Assembly: GCA_010015655.1 (NCBI GenBank)
Contig: ML976656.1
Span: 1,864,883-1,928,882, forward strand
DNA: 64,000 nt
From: Bimuria novae-zelandiae CBS 107.79
Taxonomy: Eukaryota > Ascomycota > Dothideomycetes > Pleosporales > Didymosphaeriaceae
Direction: 5' to 3'
The notes beneath the pieces were generated by a model. It was not told the DNA's origin and did not search any database. It saw nothing but the letters and a program-made list of their open reading frames with translations. A program made the translations under genes and the position numbers. Of the stretch, positions 11,701-20,980 are shown piece by piece; within the stretch, counting starts at the first letter, position 1, and each line of letters opens with the position of its first letter.

Positions 11701-13575
11701 TAAGCGTATGCCTAATTTATTATAAAGACTCTTAAACCTAAATCCCTTCTCATTATTAGCTTTTATAATAATTACGTCGCAATTAAACTGCCTTTAGATC
11801 CGCTAAATTACGCTAAGTAGCCAGGGACGCAGCTCTCTCGCGTTTCTCGTCCTAGTTATTTCTACCTTATTCTTTTTAGAATACTCGTCCACCGCATAAG
11901 CAGCGTACCTGTCGCGATTATAGCAGAGCTTGCCGTGCTTGCAGATTTATAAAACGTTAACAGTAATACGATAAAACAGGCGCTCTACCACGTTTGCTAG
12001 CGTACGCCTAGACACCTACTACGTAAGCTTTGCCTCGTAATAGATCTGGCAATTAAGGTCCTACTACTCAACGTCCGTCACTTCGACGCTAACTACATTA
12101 TCTTGTAAGTATTAGACTACCTCTCTTAATAAATAACCCTATATAGCATGAGTAAGCTTCGCGCTAAGTTTCTAAGTAGGTTTTAGTATCTTTAATAGCG
12201 CCGTCCTTATCGTAAAGGTAGACAACGTTAGCTACTTTAGTCGCTTGCTTGTCTCGACGTCTAGCAACTAGTGGCCCCGCCAGTACTTTAAATAAGCAAT
12301 CACCCTTAAGCTTCTATATAGAACGTCTTTACTAGAGTTAAAGTGAATGCCTACATCACGACAGCGGCCTAGGCCCATAACGCTTATTAAGAAGCCTAGC
12401 ATAAAGGCGACGTAAGTAAGTGCTAAGCTCTTAACACTAGACAGCGTACAGACAAAGAGGCTAACTTTACCCTAGGCTTCTACTAGAATGTGACTTACTC
12501 TAGTAATAATAGTCCCGCCGTTATGCTCCTTACGCTCCCTCTCCTAGCCTACCTAGTCTTCTAAATTAATAATATAAGTATTACTGCCTAGGTCTAGAAT
12601 CTAGCGGTCCTATAAACTGTCATCTTCTGTAATAGCTGCGACTTTAAGATCTCTAAAAGGCAGAGAGTCGTCGTCTACAAGGACAGCCTCCGCTGTAAAA
12701 TTTGCCATATAAGTAGCTAGAGTAGTAGGAGCTTTGCCGTTATCTACTATAATTATCTCCTTAATATCTATATTATTGCGCTTACGCTATTTGCCTAGGT
12801 ACTCCTCTACCTTTTCTTTTAAGCCAGCGTTGTCCTGGTAAGCCTTCTTAATGCGCTCTTGTATAGACTTCTTATCCTTAAAGTCCACGCGCCTGCCTTT
12901 AGCATGTAGGTTAAGGTAATAGTAGTTCTCCTACTAGTAGTAAAATCTACATAAGCAGTTCTTGCCCTTATCGTTAGAGCTATCCTTATCTATCTCTTAG
13001 ATAGTCTTTACTGCTTAAAGCTCTCTTGCTATTGCCGCAAGTTGAAGGGCCCTAGGTTAAGTTATCCGTAAGTAGTCCTTGTATATCGCGATCTTGTCTT
13101 CTAATAATAGAGTAGTTATCTAGCTAGTACGCTATTGCTTAAGATAACTTGCTAGCGTAGGCGCTTTATACTCTAGATCTACTACCTTAATAGCTACTAG
13201 AAAATCCTTTACTAATTAGTTATCTACGATGTCTAATAGCGAAACTGCATGCGCCTGCCTTGTTACGTTAAGCTAGTCCCTTAGCCAAATCTCTATACTC
13301 TTGTCCCTTAGTAGTATATATAATTAACGATACTTCTCCTTTAGTTCGCGCTTAATTGCGATTATCGTAAGCAATAAGTAGGCCTTAAGGGTAACTAGAC
13401 GTGTATAAGTAGTATTCTTGCCTTATAGCAAGTATAGGTTGCGTTAATATATAGTACGCGCTATTTTAGAGTTAAAGATAGTAAGCGCTCTTTACTAACG
13501 CTTAAATACTAGAAAATCTTACTTATACCTTTAATACAAGAATTAGTAGCGCGCAAACCCTTTATTATTAAGATC
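8800..13575 (-). pseudogene. RIP-damaged copia pol (copy D)
   Basis: Decayed pol of copia D. On the minus strand the C-terminal RNase H tail is recognisable near 8830-9040 (HVDIHWIQICXEVEAG, then LVDRLTKLLLKQ). A reverse transcriptase box is mutated to FINN-like codons near 9840-9880. Integrase-like sequence lies roughly between 11300 and 12400. The segment is AT-rich with frequent TAA/TAG on the minus strand. Domain limits are rough because almost every motif is damaged. It is one gag-pol unit with the better preserved gag start at 13576-13830. Confidence 0.7.
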
Positions 13576-13830
13576 TTACTTAGTGTAATTTACTAGTATA
13601 AGAATTAGTTCCCTATTTGCCCCTGCGCGTGGCAACGCGTCTTTTAGCTCTAGCGGAGTAGGCGCTGTCAATTGCCTCAAATCTGCCTCCGGCACGTCAG
13701 GATCCACGTACTCCCATAGCCCATGCTGTTGCGCTGTATCTTTACGCAAAAATAGCCATGATTGCCAGTCCTTGGGCGTCTTAAGGATCACTCCCATCGC
13801 TCGGGATGCTGCCTGCAATTCGGCCGTCAT
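13576..13830 (-). pseudogene. Intact gag N-terminus of copia D
   Basis: An 84-codon open frame beginning with ATG at 13830, the expected gag start just inside the 5' LTR. The product starts MTAELQAASRAMGVILKTPK and includes DWQSWLFLRKDTAQQHGLWEYVDP, a typical start of fungal copia Gag (the UBN2/DUF4219-like region, where a Trp-rich segment precedes Y-x-D-P). The frame then hits a stop where RIP-damaged sequence begins. This patch is less mutated than the pol behind it. Confidence 0.7.
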
Positions 13831-13930
13831 CGTGATTGTATAGAGAGGGCAAACAAATAGTATGTGTGAAAGATCAGACGACTAAGAGCAATCACTGACT
13901 GCAATAGCTGAGTTGCCCGACAAAACGCTA

Positions 13931-13945
13931 TACCGGGCTCATAAC
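13931..13945 (-). other. Primer-binding site of copia D
   Basis: Minus-strand GTTATGAGCCCGGTA directly follows the 5' LTR. The same start, in RIP-changed form (GTTATAAGCC), directly follows the 5' LTR of copia G at 44881, so the two families appear to use the same primer. The priming tRNA was not identified. Confidence 0.6.
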
Positions 13946-14142
13946 TATGAACCCAATAACTAATGTATATCCCCCGTCTGCCTCTAGAGGTAAGCTATCT
14001 CCTATATACCCAGGCGCAAACATCCTAGATAACTGGCAAACAGCAAACAAAAGGAAAATAAGCCATCAGCTCGGTGGCAAACATCAAAAACAAACAAAAG
14101 GAAAACAAGCCATCAGCTCAGTGGCAAACATCAAACCTCACA
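13946..14142 (-). repeat. 5' LTR of copia D
   Basis: 197-bp LTR, the partner of 8515-8711, with the same internal tandem duplication. On the minus strand it starts TGTGAGGTTTGATG and ends GGTTCATA; the end would be CA before RIP or a family-specific TA. It is followed on the right by TACAC (14143-14147). Confidence 0.9.
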
Positions 14143-14147
14143 TACAC

Positions 14148-14652
14148 CTAGGGCTGTTCTAGTCTTATTTATATTCTATATATCCTTAACTCGTATATTA
14201 AGGCGTGTTTAAATAGACTTAAATAGCTTAAAAAACGCGCGTATTTATTTAGGAGTAGCAGCCTTAGCGCGCGAAGCCTTAAGCTTTCTACTAATAATTA
14301 AATTAACGCGTAGGTTTCGTGCGATAAAGCCCTATATCTATTACTTGCTAAGAGGCTAGGTATCGCTATTAAGGCGTAAAATTTAGATTGCTATTTCTCG
14401 AGTGCGCGCGTGCGATAGGGGATATCCTTTTATATCCTAATTAATAATCTAGTCTATAAGGAAGTTTTCTTAATTAGGTGATAATCGCTATTAATGCTGG
14501 TAAGCAGCGCGGTTTGGCGCGCCTCTATTAACGCGCGTGGATAGTGTAGATTGCGCGATATTATAGGCTCGCGCAGCTGCGCGCTGGCTAGAAAAAACAC
14601 CAGAATTAAGATCTGCGATAGCAGCTTGTATAGCTGCTTCGCGATCGCCCAT
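14148..14652 (-). pseudogene. Pogo transposase L, N-terminal part
   Basis: Start of a pogo/Fot1-type DDE transposase, with ATG at 14652 on the minus strand. It opens MGDREAAIQAAIADLNSG followed by QRAAARAYNIAQSTLSTR, a psq/Tc5-type helix-turn-helix that binds the element ends. A CENP-B-like second DNA-binding region follows (ENFLID..., LSHARTREIA). The frame then runs through RAKAATPK and RAFFKLFKSI to VKDIXNINKTRTA, the RIP-altered form of the NMDETG motif with the first catalytic Asp. It is cut at 14147 by copia D and resumes at 8509. Several CAA/CAG codons are now stops. Confidence 0.8.
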
Positions 14653-14948
14653 ATTGATCAAGTGTTGTTGATAGAAAAGGTGGTGTTGAGTGGGTGATCG
14701 ATTTGGCGGGGCTGATTAACCTCTGGGGCTGATCAACCTCTAGGTGCGCTCGCTTATCCCGTATCCGATACGGTAGTTACCGTATGCCAAGCCCTATACA
14801 TACTATATATAGTATATTATTCTTAGTAACCCCCTTACTCTTCTAAAAAGTCTAGTTTATACTAGTAAAGCTAGGCTTTTTCAGAATTTTAGCGGACTGC
14901 CAAGGACGTTACTAATACACGGGATATCCACGTATCAGTCACCAAATC
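14653..14948. other. 5' non-coding end of pogo L, no gene
   Basis: Between the L transposase start and the LINE target site there is no coding signal. It holds a near-duplicate pair (GGGGCTGATTAACCTCT and GGGGCTGATCAACCTCT, about 14707-14744). It also holds a perfect inverted repeat at 14768-14785, ATACGGTA-GT-TACCGTAT, which probably belongs to the terminal repeat region of L. The exact end and TA duplication of L were not resolved. Confidence 0.45.
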
Positions 14949-14969
14949 CCGTATCGGCACATCCCTAGC
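14949..14969 (+). repeat. LINE target-site duplication, left copy
   Basis: A 21-bp sequence beginning CCGTATCGG and ending CCCTAGC, repeated without mismatch at 20541-20561 on the other side of the LINE. Length and position are typical of target-primed reverse transcription. Confidence 0.95.
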
Positions 14970-15015
14970 ATCCGGGCATAGCTGCGGAGAAATCGCGGCT
15001 GAAACCGAGTAGGAA

Positions 15016-15047
15016 TTAATCAATCAATCAATCAATCAAGAGGAATT

Positions 15048-15080
<33 letters not shown>

Positions 15081-15090
15081 GAATCAATCA
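15016..15090 (+). repeat. AATC microsatellite in LINE leader
   Basis: Two runs of tandem AATC (ATCA/TCAA) units separated by GAGG, just upstream of the ORF1 start. The same tetranucleotide recurs at the 3' end of the element (20531-20540). Confidence 0.85.
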
Positions 15091-15106
15091 GACAAGAAGA
15101 AAGGGG

Positions 15107-16420
15107 TTGTTGATGGAATCGGAGGTAAACAACGCGTCCCAGACGCGTCGGTCGGACCGAGCTCGGACCAAAACACCAAAAGCGGCCGAACTAGGGAGCG
15201 CCAACACGCAAAGCGAGAATAACGAAATTGACCTCGAGTCTCTTACGGAGATAGAAACGGATGCTCCTGGAGCACCTAGAGCGATACGAACGCGTTCGAT
15301 ACCAGTTACGACGATTAGGAGGGGGAATGGCGTTGGCAAGGGCAAGGATGCGACTACTAAGGAAACACTGGCAGCCATACTTGCTATGGTGGAAGAATTA
15401 AAGAACGATAATGCGGAACTTAGAGCGATAGTAGGAGGACTGACAACAGAGCTATCGCTCGTGAAGGCTTAGTTGGTGGATACGAAGGCGCAATTATCGC
15501 AAGCAACAGAGATCCTCTCGACCCTCACTATAGTGGATACCCACACGCGGACGGCCGGCTTTCCACCTTAATCCTACGCCTCAGCTCTGGCACGCTCGGC
15601 CGAAACGTCCCTAGGCATTACCAGACTAGCAAGCAATATGAACGAAGATTCGTCGAGAAAAATAATCCCTCCTGGCATAACTATCGACATCCGGCGAGCT
15701 AAAGATATAGATAGCACAGGCTTGAAGACCACCACCGAGATCGAAGCTCGCATTAGGGCAGGCATACAGGCACATGAAAGCACTAAACATATCTAGGTGA
15801 AGGGTATATAAATCCGCGGCCACCACGTTAGGGTGCTTACGTCCACGGAAGCGGAAGCTACCCTCCTCCGGGCCGAGGATAGATGGGTCACGCGAGTATT
15901 CGAAGGTGCTAGGACTAGAGGAGAAGAATGGTACCCGGTTAAGATAGACGACGTCGTTAGGACAGCGGTAGTTAAGGAAGACGGGCACACTATTAATGAA
16001 AACTTCGCAGGCGCATTTTGCGCGGAGAATAGCGTAACTGAAATTAAGAAAGCTTTTTGGTTGTTAAAAGGGAGCAAACAGACAGGATCTATGGCAGTTT
16101 TCCTCTCTAGCGCAGAAGAGGCTCATAGGCTTATTGATAATCGACTAGTAAAAATTGGAGGGCAAATCGCATTTGCAGAGACCTTCTAACGACTACCTAG
16201 ACCCACGAGGTGCTATAACTGCAACTAATACGGCCATTTCCAGTCGAAATGTGTAAACGAAACCTGTTGTGGAAGGTGCTTATGCAAACACCGTACAGAC
16301 GCATGCATAGAGACGGACAGGAAATGTCTAGCGTGCGGTGACGCCCATACGGTTACTAATCTAGGATGTCCAGAATACAGGAAAGAGAAAATAAACCTTA
16401 TGTAAGCGTTTAGAGCCGCT
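15107..16420 (+). pseudogene. LINE ORF1 (gag-like)
   Basis: ORF1 of the LINE, an RNA-binding protein expected to coat the transcript. ATG at 15107, or the in-frame one at 15113. The first 121 codons are open (MESEVNNASQTRRSDRARTK at the N-terminus, with a coiled-coil-like stretch about residues 85-120) and then stop at TAG, which replaces CAG. A second open block is 15833-16189. At the C-terminus, about 16210-16385, three zinc knuckles are readable: CYNCNX-YGHFQSKC, CGRCLCKHRTDAC and CLACGDAHTVTNLGC. A handful of CAA/CAG to TAA/TAG changes interrupt the frame, so it is a pseudogene, though only lightly damaged. Confidence 0.85.
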
Positions 16421-16499
16421 GAAACACGAAACCACTCCCTAACACCTTATGTCTAGGACGACCACGATATTTTAAGCGAACGCAGGTAGAAGAAGAGAA

Positions 16500-19400
16500 G
16501 TATAACTTAGCATACTTAATAATAGCTCCCTTTAAGACGTTAAGTTAATTATAATCACAGAGCCTCACATTATTAACATAGGAGGTATACTATATATACA
16601 TCAGCACGCCCACTGGAGTGCGCTTAGACTAATTATTACGCGATAGGACTTAATCAGCCACTTATTCCGATCCTTAGTCTATGTCAACCGGAGTGCGAGG
16701 GTCAAGCAAATTAACATCCTATCCCCCGATATTGTGGCGGGGGTCTTGAAAACAGGCACATGGACTATCTTGTGGGTGTTAGTCTATGTTCCCCGGGACG
16801 CGTCAGCAACGAGAGAACTTAATACCGCCACCTTGACTAAGCGACTTTGAATGATATCCGCAGCGTGGGAAGAAGTAAGGAACAAGTGGGGAAGAAACCT
16901 CTAACTATTTGTGGGAGGGGACTTTAACTGCCACGATTAATTATGGGGAGGCGATGCGGTCTGCAACTTGCCTAGGCAAGGAGAAGGTACGCCTATCCTC
17001 GAATGGATGTGCGAGATTGGTATGAACACGATGCTGCTAAGGGGCATAAAGACTTTTAAATGTGGACCCGATAAGACGACTATAGACCTAGCCATGGCAT
17101 CGGACGAGTTGAGCCGGAAAATGATCCGATGCGAAATACACGACGTTGAACATGGCTCAGACTATTGGGCTATAATATTAACATTTCATGAGCAAAACGA
17201 CATAACACCTCACATGCGACGGCAGCCAAACTAATAGAAGATGGACTGGAACGCGGTTTGTTAGGAACTTGGGCCATACGCAGACTATTAACCAGCCATT
17301 AACACGGTGGCGTAACTAGAAACGGAAACTAGCCTGATTATTAGCTAGCTACATGAGGCCACAAGAAAGCACACTCTAGAGGTCAGACCTTCTCTGTATA
17401 TGAAAGCATGGTGGGACGACGAACTGTTAATGCTACGATACGAATACACTACACTACGTAATAGATCCACAAATGCACTTCGAAATGGAAACAATCTTCT
17501 AACCTATCTAAATGCCGAGGCTATGATAGCTAGAAGGAAATTCCATGCGGCCATTTGAATTAAGAAGAAAAACTATTGGGTAAGGTTCCTCGAAGACGCC
17601 AACAACATCTGGAAGGCAGCCAGGTACCTGAAACTAGTAGGATTAGGCTTTGGAGACATCCCGCTCCTATATTATTACGGGAAGGAGATCGAGAACGATA
17701 GCAAAAAGGCCACGGTACTACTAGAAACCTTCTTTCCACCCACCCTACCAGCGAGCCCAGATAGTAGGACGCACCAACGCCTATTGACTAAAATCTGGGA
17801 GAACCTGGAGCTCACGCTCGAAGAAGTAGAACACGCAATTAAACATACCAAACTATGGAAGGCACCAGGGGTGGACGGACTGCCAAACGTAGCGTGGAAA
17901 GAGGTCTGGCCTGTGCTATAGAAATGGATCCTAGCCATTTTCAACGCATTAATCATGCTAGGTGTAGTACTGACGACATTTAAGACAGCACGCATACTGC
18001 CGCTAAGGAAACCTGACAAGCCAGATTATACGATACCAAAAGCATACCGGCCCATCTCGCTACTATGCACGCTAGGGAAGGTTCTAGAGCTGATTGTTGC
18101 CACTCGCCTATCCTATTGGGCAGAGACGCGAAGACTCCTCCCACCTAATTAATTTAGTGCAAGGCTGGTATACTCTAGCGAACAGGCTCTGGTACTTCTC
18201 GTGGAGAAGATTAAAGAGGCGTGGCGTGATAGGAAAACATTGTCCTTAGTTAGCTTCGATGTTAAGGGAGCATATAACGGAGTGCCCCGTAAGGTTATAG
18301 TTAGGATCCTGGCAACCAAGGGGATTCCGGATAACATAGTACGGTGGGTAGACTTATTCTGTTCCGCCAGGAAAGGGACGGTCGTGGTAAACGAGTTCGA
18401 GACAGAAGAGCTAGACATCGACTTTCCTGGTCTTCCGCAGGGCTCGCCGCTCTCACCGATCCTCTACATATTTTTCAACGCCGAACTGGTGGAAGAAGCA
18501 GTGGATAAGACGAAGGGAGCACTGGGCTTTATCGATGACTACATAAGATGGACCGTGGGAGACAGCATAGAAGAGAATATGGAAACACTACAGCAGGTAG
18601 TGGTACCGAACGCTCTCCAGTGGGCGGCGAGCCACGGCGCCACATTCGAAGGAGATAAGACTACACTAATGCACTTTGTACACGCGCGTAGTAAGGGAAA
18701 CATTATGCGACCCATGCAGGCGCTACGCGTAGGACCAGCGATGGTTCCACCAGCGGAGTCGGCCAAGATACTAGGCGTGGTTTTCGATAGCGCCTTGAAC
18801 TTTAAACAACAGGTTGCCAGAGCGGCAAAACGGGGATGGCAAGGTGCTTAGGCACTGTCTTGGCTGCGAGGCGTTCGCCTGGCGACCGCCCGGTAGCTTT
18901 TTAGCGCGACGGTCGCCGCCAGCATCGACTACGCATCGGCAGCATGGTTTTCCTAGTACCTAGATAAAGAGATGCCTGCTTGGATGTGGCACCTGCTAGG
19001 ACTGATACAACGCCTGGGTGCTAAGGCGGTCACGAACTGTTTCCGCTCTGTCTTAGAGGAAGCGGCATGTGCAGAGGCGTACCTGCCGTCTATGGCATGC
19101 CGACTTAAAAGGAGGATTGCGAAATTCTGGGTGGATGTCTATACACTGCCCAAGGCTAGTTTACTATGGAAGCCGTTGAAGAGAGCGAATATAGCAGGGC
19201 ATAAAACACAGTACAAGTCCCTGACCATGCACATGGCAATGTCCTTTAAATATTCCCTTAATCACATGGAAACGATCAAGGGATTCGCTATACCACCGTG
19301 GGGGAGACCTAATAGACAACGAATAGACACCAGCGCAGACAGAGAAGATGCGAAGAGCAAGTGTATCGACAGGCAGGGTTGTGAAGTACAGATGTTTACG

Positions 19401-20342
19401 GACGCATCTATGAGGAACAATAAGGTGGGCTATAGCGTAGTAATCTGGGAAGACGGAAGAGTGGTTGGCCAAGAAAAACGCACAATAGGGACCACGGATA
19501 TGATGAATGTCTACGTTGCAGAGATGGCCGCTATTAAGGAAGCAGTTGACTGGGCGAAAACTATATTAACGACCACTCCAACGCTGCCTGGCGCAACAAT
19601 ATACTCAGATTCCCTAACTGCGCTACAGTCAATCGCGAAGCCAGCCCGCCAGAGTGGATAGTTAATCATCGAGCACGTAAACAAAGCCCTCCGCGAGAGG
19701 GATGGCGAGAGGATTCGTCTTGCATGGGTCCCAGCCTATTCCGGGATAGCAGGGAACGAAGCCGCCAACGAATCCGCCAGGATAACAACAAAAACCCGTA
19801 ACGAGGTAGTATCTCTCCTAGGACTCTAAAGTAGGTTTCGATCAGTAGGCGCCTCGAGAATAAAAGGAGCGATACCGACCGCAAGGCCGACCAAAGAGTG
19901 GACAATAGGGAGACACCTTAAATAGCTAGATGCAGCGCTTCCAGGACCCCACGTGAAGCTGCTCTACAATAACCTGACGGGAAAGGAAGCGCAAATGCTC
20001 GCCCAGCTCCGGACAGGTCACTCCAAACTCTGGGCTTTCCTAGTAAGGATAGGTGCAGACGGCGGTAATCAGTGTGATTACGGCCAGGGCAAGGAGGATA
20101 CGCGCCATTTTCTATTCCAATGCCAGAGGTACGCACACCTCCGAGAAGATATAATCAGAGAAGCGGGAGACAGATACGGTGATCTATCCTACATGCTTGG
20201 TAGAAGAACACTACGCATGAACCCAGATGGCTCCTATCCAGACGGTCCTAGTAACCAATGGAAACCGAATCTAGACGTGGTCTTAGCAACAATCAAATTC
20301 GCTTGCAGAACTAGGAGGCTTAATCTATCGTTGGAATTGTAA
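16500..20342 (+). pseudogene. LINE ORF2 (EN-RT-RNase H)
   Basis: ORF2 of the LINE, the enzyme for target-primed insertion. The endonuclease motif VGGDFNCHD is near 16912-16940. TIDLAMASDEL and HGSDYWAI follow at 17080-17170; the Tyr replaces the catalytic His of the SDH motif and fits one C-to-T change. Reverse transcriptase: KAPGVDGLPN (about 17860), RPISLLCTLGKVLE (18050), SFDVKGAYNGVPR (18255), GLPQGSPLSPILY (18430) and the active-site box GFIDDY (18527). RNase H: MFTDASMRNNK (19392), AEMAAIKEA (19520), YSDSLTALQSI (19603), then WVPAYSGIAGNEAANE (19725). A C-terminal Cys-rich segment ends in HFLFQCQRYAHLRED (about 20108). Stop at 20340-20342. Open blocks such as 18201-18851 and 18972-19661 are separated by RIP-type stops. 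Confidence 0.88.
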
Positions 20343-20540
20343 GCGCGCGGGGATATAGTACTTGTGATAAAGGGGGTGCAAACCCCCTTCTACAGCGGGT
20401 ATGGGCTGAGGAATGAAGTTTGGGATCAATACGTATAGGGCTAGATAGCAGGCTCAGCTAAAAGTGGGGCTAAATAGGGCCAAGACCCCTGCACAGCCAA
20501 ATGGACATCATCATCATCATCATCATCATCAATCAATCAA
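20343..20540 (+). other. LINE 3' UTR and repeat tail
   Basis: Non-coding 3' end of the LINE. It contains a hairpin near 20373-20390 (GGGGGTGC-AAACCCCC) and ends with CAT trinucleotide repeats (20506-20530) followed by AATCAATCAA, immediately before the right target duplication. This simple-repeat tail takes the place of poly(A). Confidence 0.8.
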
Positions 20541-20561
20541 CCGTATCGGCACATCCCTAGC
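20541..20561 (+). repeat. LINE target-site duplication, right copy
   Basis: Exact 21-bp copy of 14949-14969, directly after the AATC tail. It marks the border between the LINE and the gene island. Confidence 0.95.
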
Positions 20562-20583
20562 TTCAGCACCAACTCACGTGTCA

Positions 20584-20769
20584 TTACTCCCGCTCCTTAA
20601 CAGATGACGGCATGATCTCAACAGAACGCAATCCTCCGCGTGGGATGTCAAAGTTGACGTCTTTCTTTGTTGGCCTGCCGTACTCTTTGTGAAGGACATA
20701 ACTCAGGAGACACAAGATGCCTTCACCAAACACCCGACAAGGAACAGCAAGATGCGGCTTTAAAATCAT
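20584..20769 (-). CDS. Small hypothetical ORF
   Basis: A 61-codon open frame beginning MILKPHLAVPCRVFGEGILC, in non-RIPped sequence downstream of the secreted repeat-protein gene and on the same strand. I do not recognise the product, and no signal peptide or domain is clear. It could be a chance frame or the last exon of a gene cut by the LINE, which inserted 23 bases away. Nothing else in 20562-20980 looks coding. Confidence 0.15.
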   Translation of the reverse strand: MILKPHLAVPCRVFGEGILCLLSYVLHKEYGRPTKKDVNFDIPRGGLRSVEIMPSSVKERE

Positions 20770-20980
20770 AATTTTGTATCACTTTAGGCATGAAAAAGCG
20801 ACCATTCGTCAACAGCAACATCATTGTAGTATTACATAATATATTCTAACACTTTGCCAGCCCATGCTCTAGTAATGTACCATAGGTACTGGTGTATAAG
20901 ATACTCAATGCGCCGCGAATGAGTCCGCTCAACAAATCCCCCTTTTCCTGACAAAATATCTCTTGGTCGCAAGTGGTTCT

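Larger units (their letters stand above)
8515..14142 (-). mobile_element. Copia element D (complete, minus strand)
   Basis: A complete minus-strand Ty1/copia element of a different family from A/B/C. Two 197-bp LTRs (8515-8711 and 13946-14142) are flanked by a perfect 5-bp duplication, TACAC, at 8510-8514 and 14143-14147. Removing D and one TACAC rejoins the reading frame of pogo transposase L across the site, which independently confirms the boundaries. On the minus strand, GTTATGAGCCCGGTA follows the 5' LTR directly (13931-13945) as a likely primer-binding site, and a purine tract (GCGAGGGGGTG) precedes the 3' LTR. Confidence 0.9.
14970..20540 (+). mobile_element. Tad/I-type LINE retrotransposon
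   Basis: A 5.57-kb non-LTR retrotransposon, apparently full length, bounded by a perfect 21-bp target duplication. It has a 5' leader with AATC tandem repeats, an ORF1 gag with three zinc knuckles, an ORF2 with AP endonuclease, reverse transcriptase, RNase H and a C-terminal Cys/His segment, and a 3' tail of CAT and AATC repeats instead of poly(A). EN-RT-RH order with a zinc-knuckle ORF1 fits the fungal Tad1/I group. RIP damage is light compared with the LTR elements, and long stretches of both ORFs are open. The element sits directly against the gene island. Confidence 0.92.

Noticed and set aside
13947..14162. Pair of similar frames (8516-8761 and 13947-14162) as a duplicated gene
   Set aside because: They are the two LTRs of copia D read on the plus strand. 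The similarity stops exactly at the LTR ends.
15016..15090. AATC tandem runs as a CRISPR-like or regulatory array
   Set aside because: Simple tetranucleotide repeats without unique spacers, part of the LINE leader.
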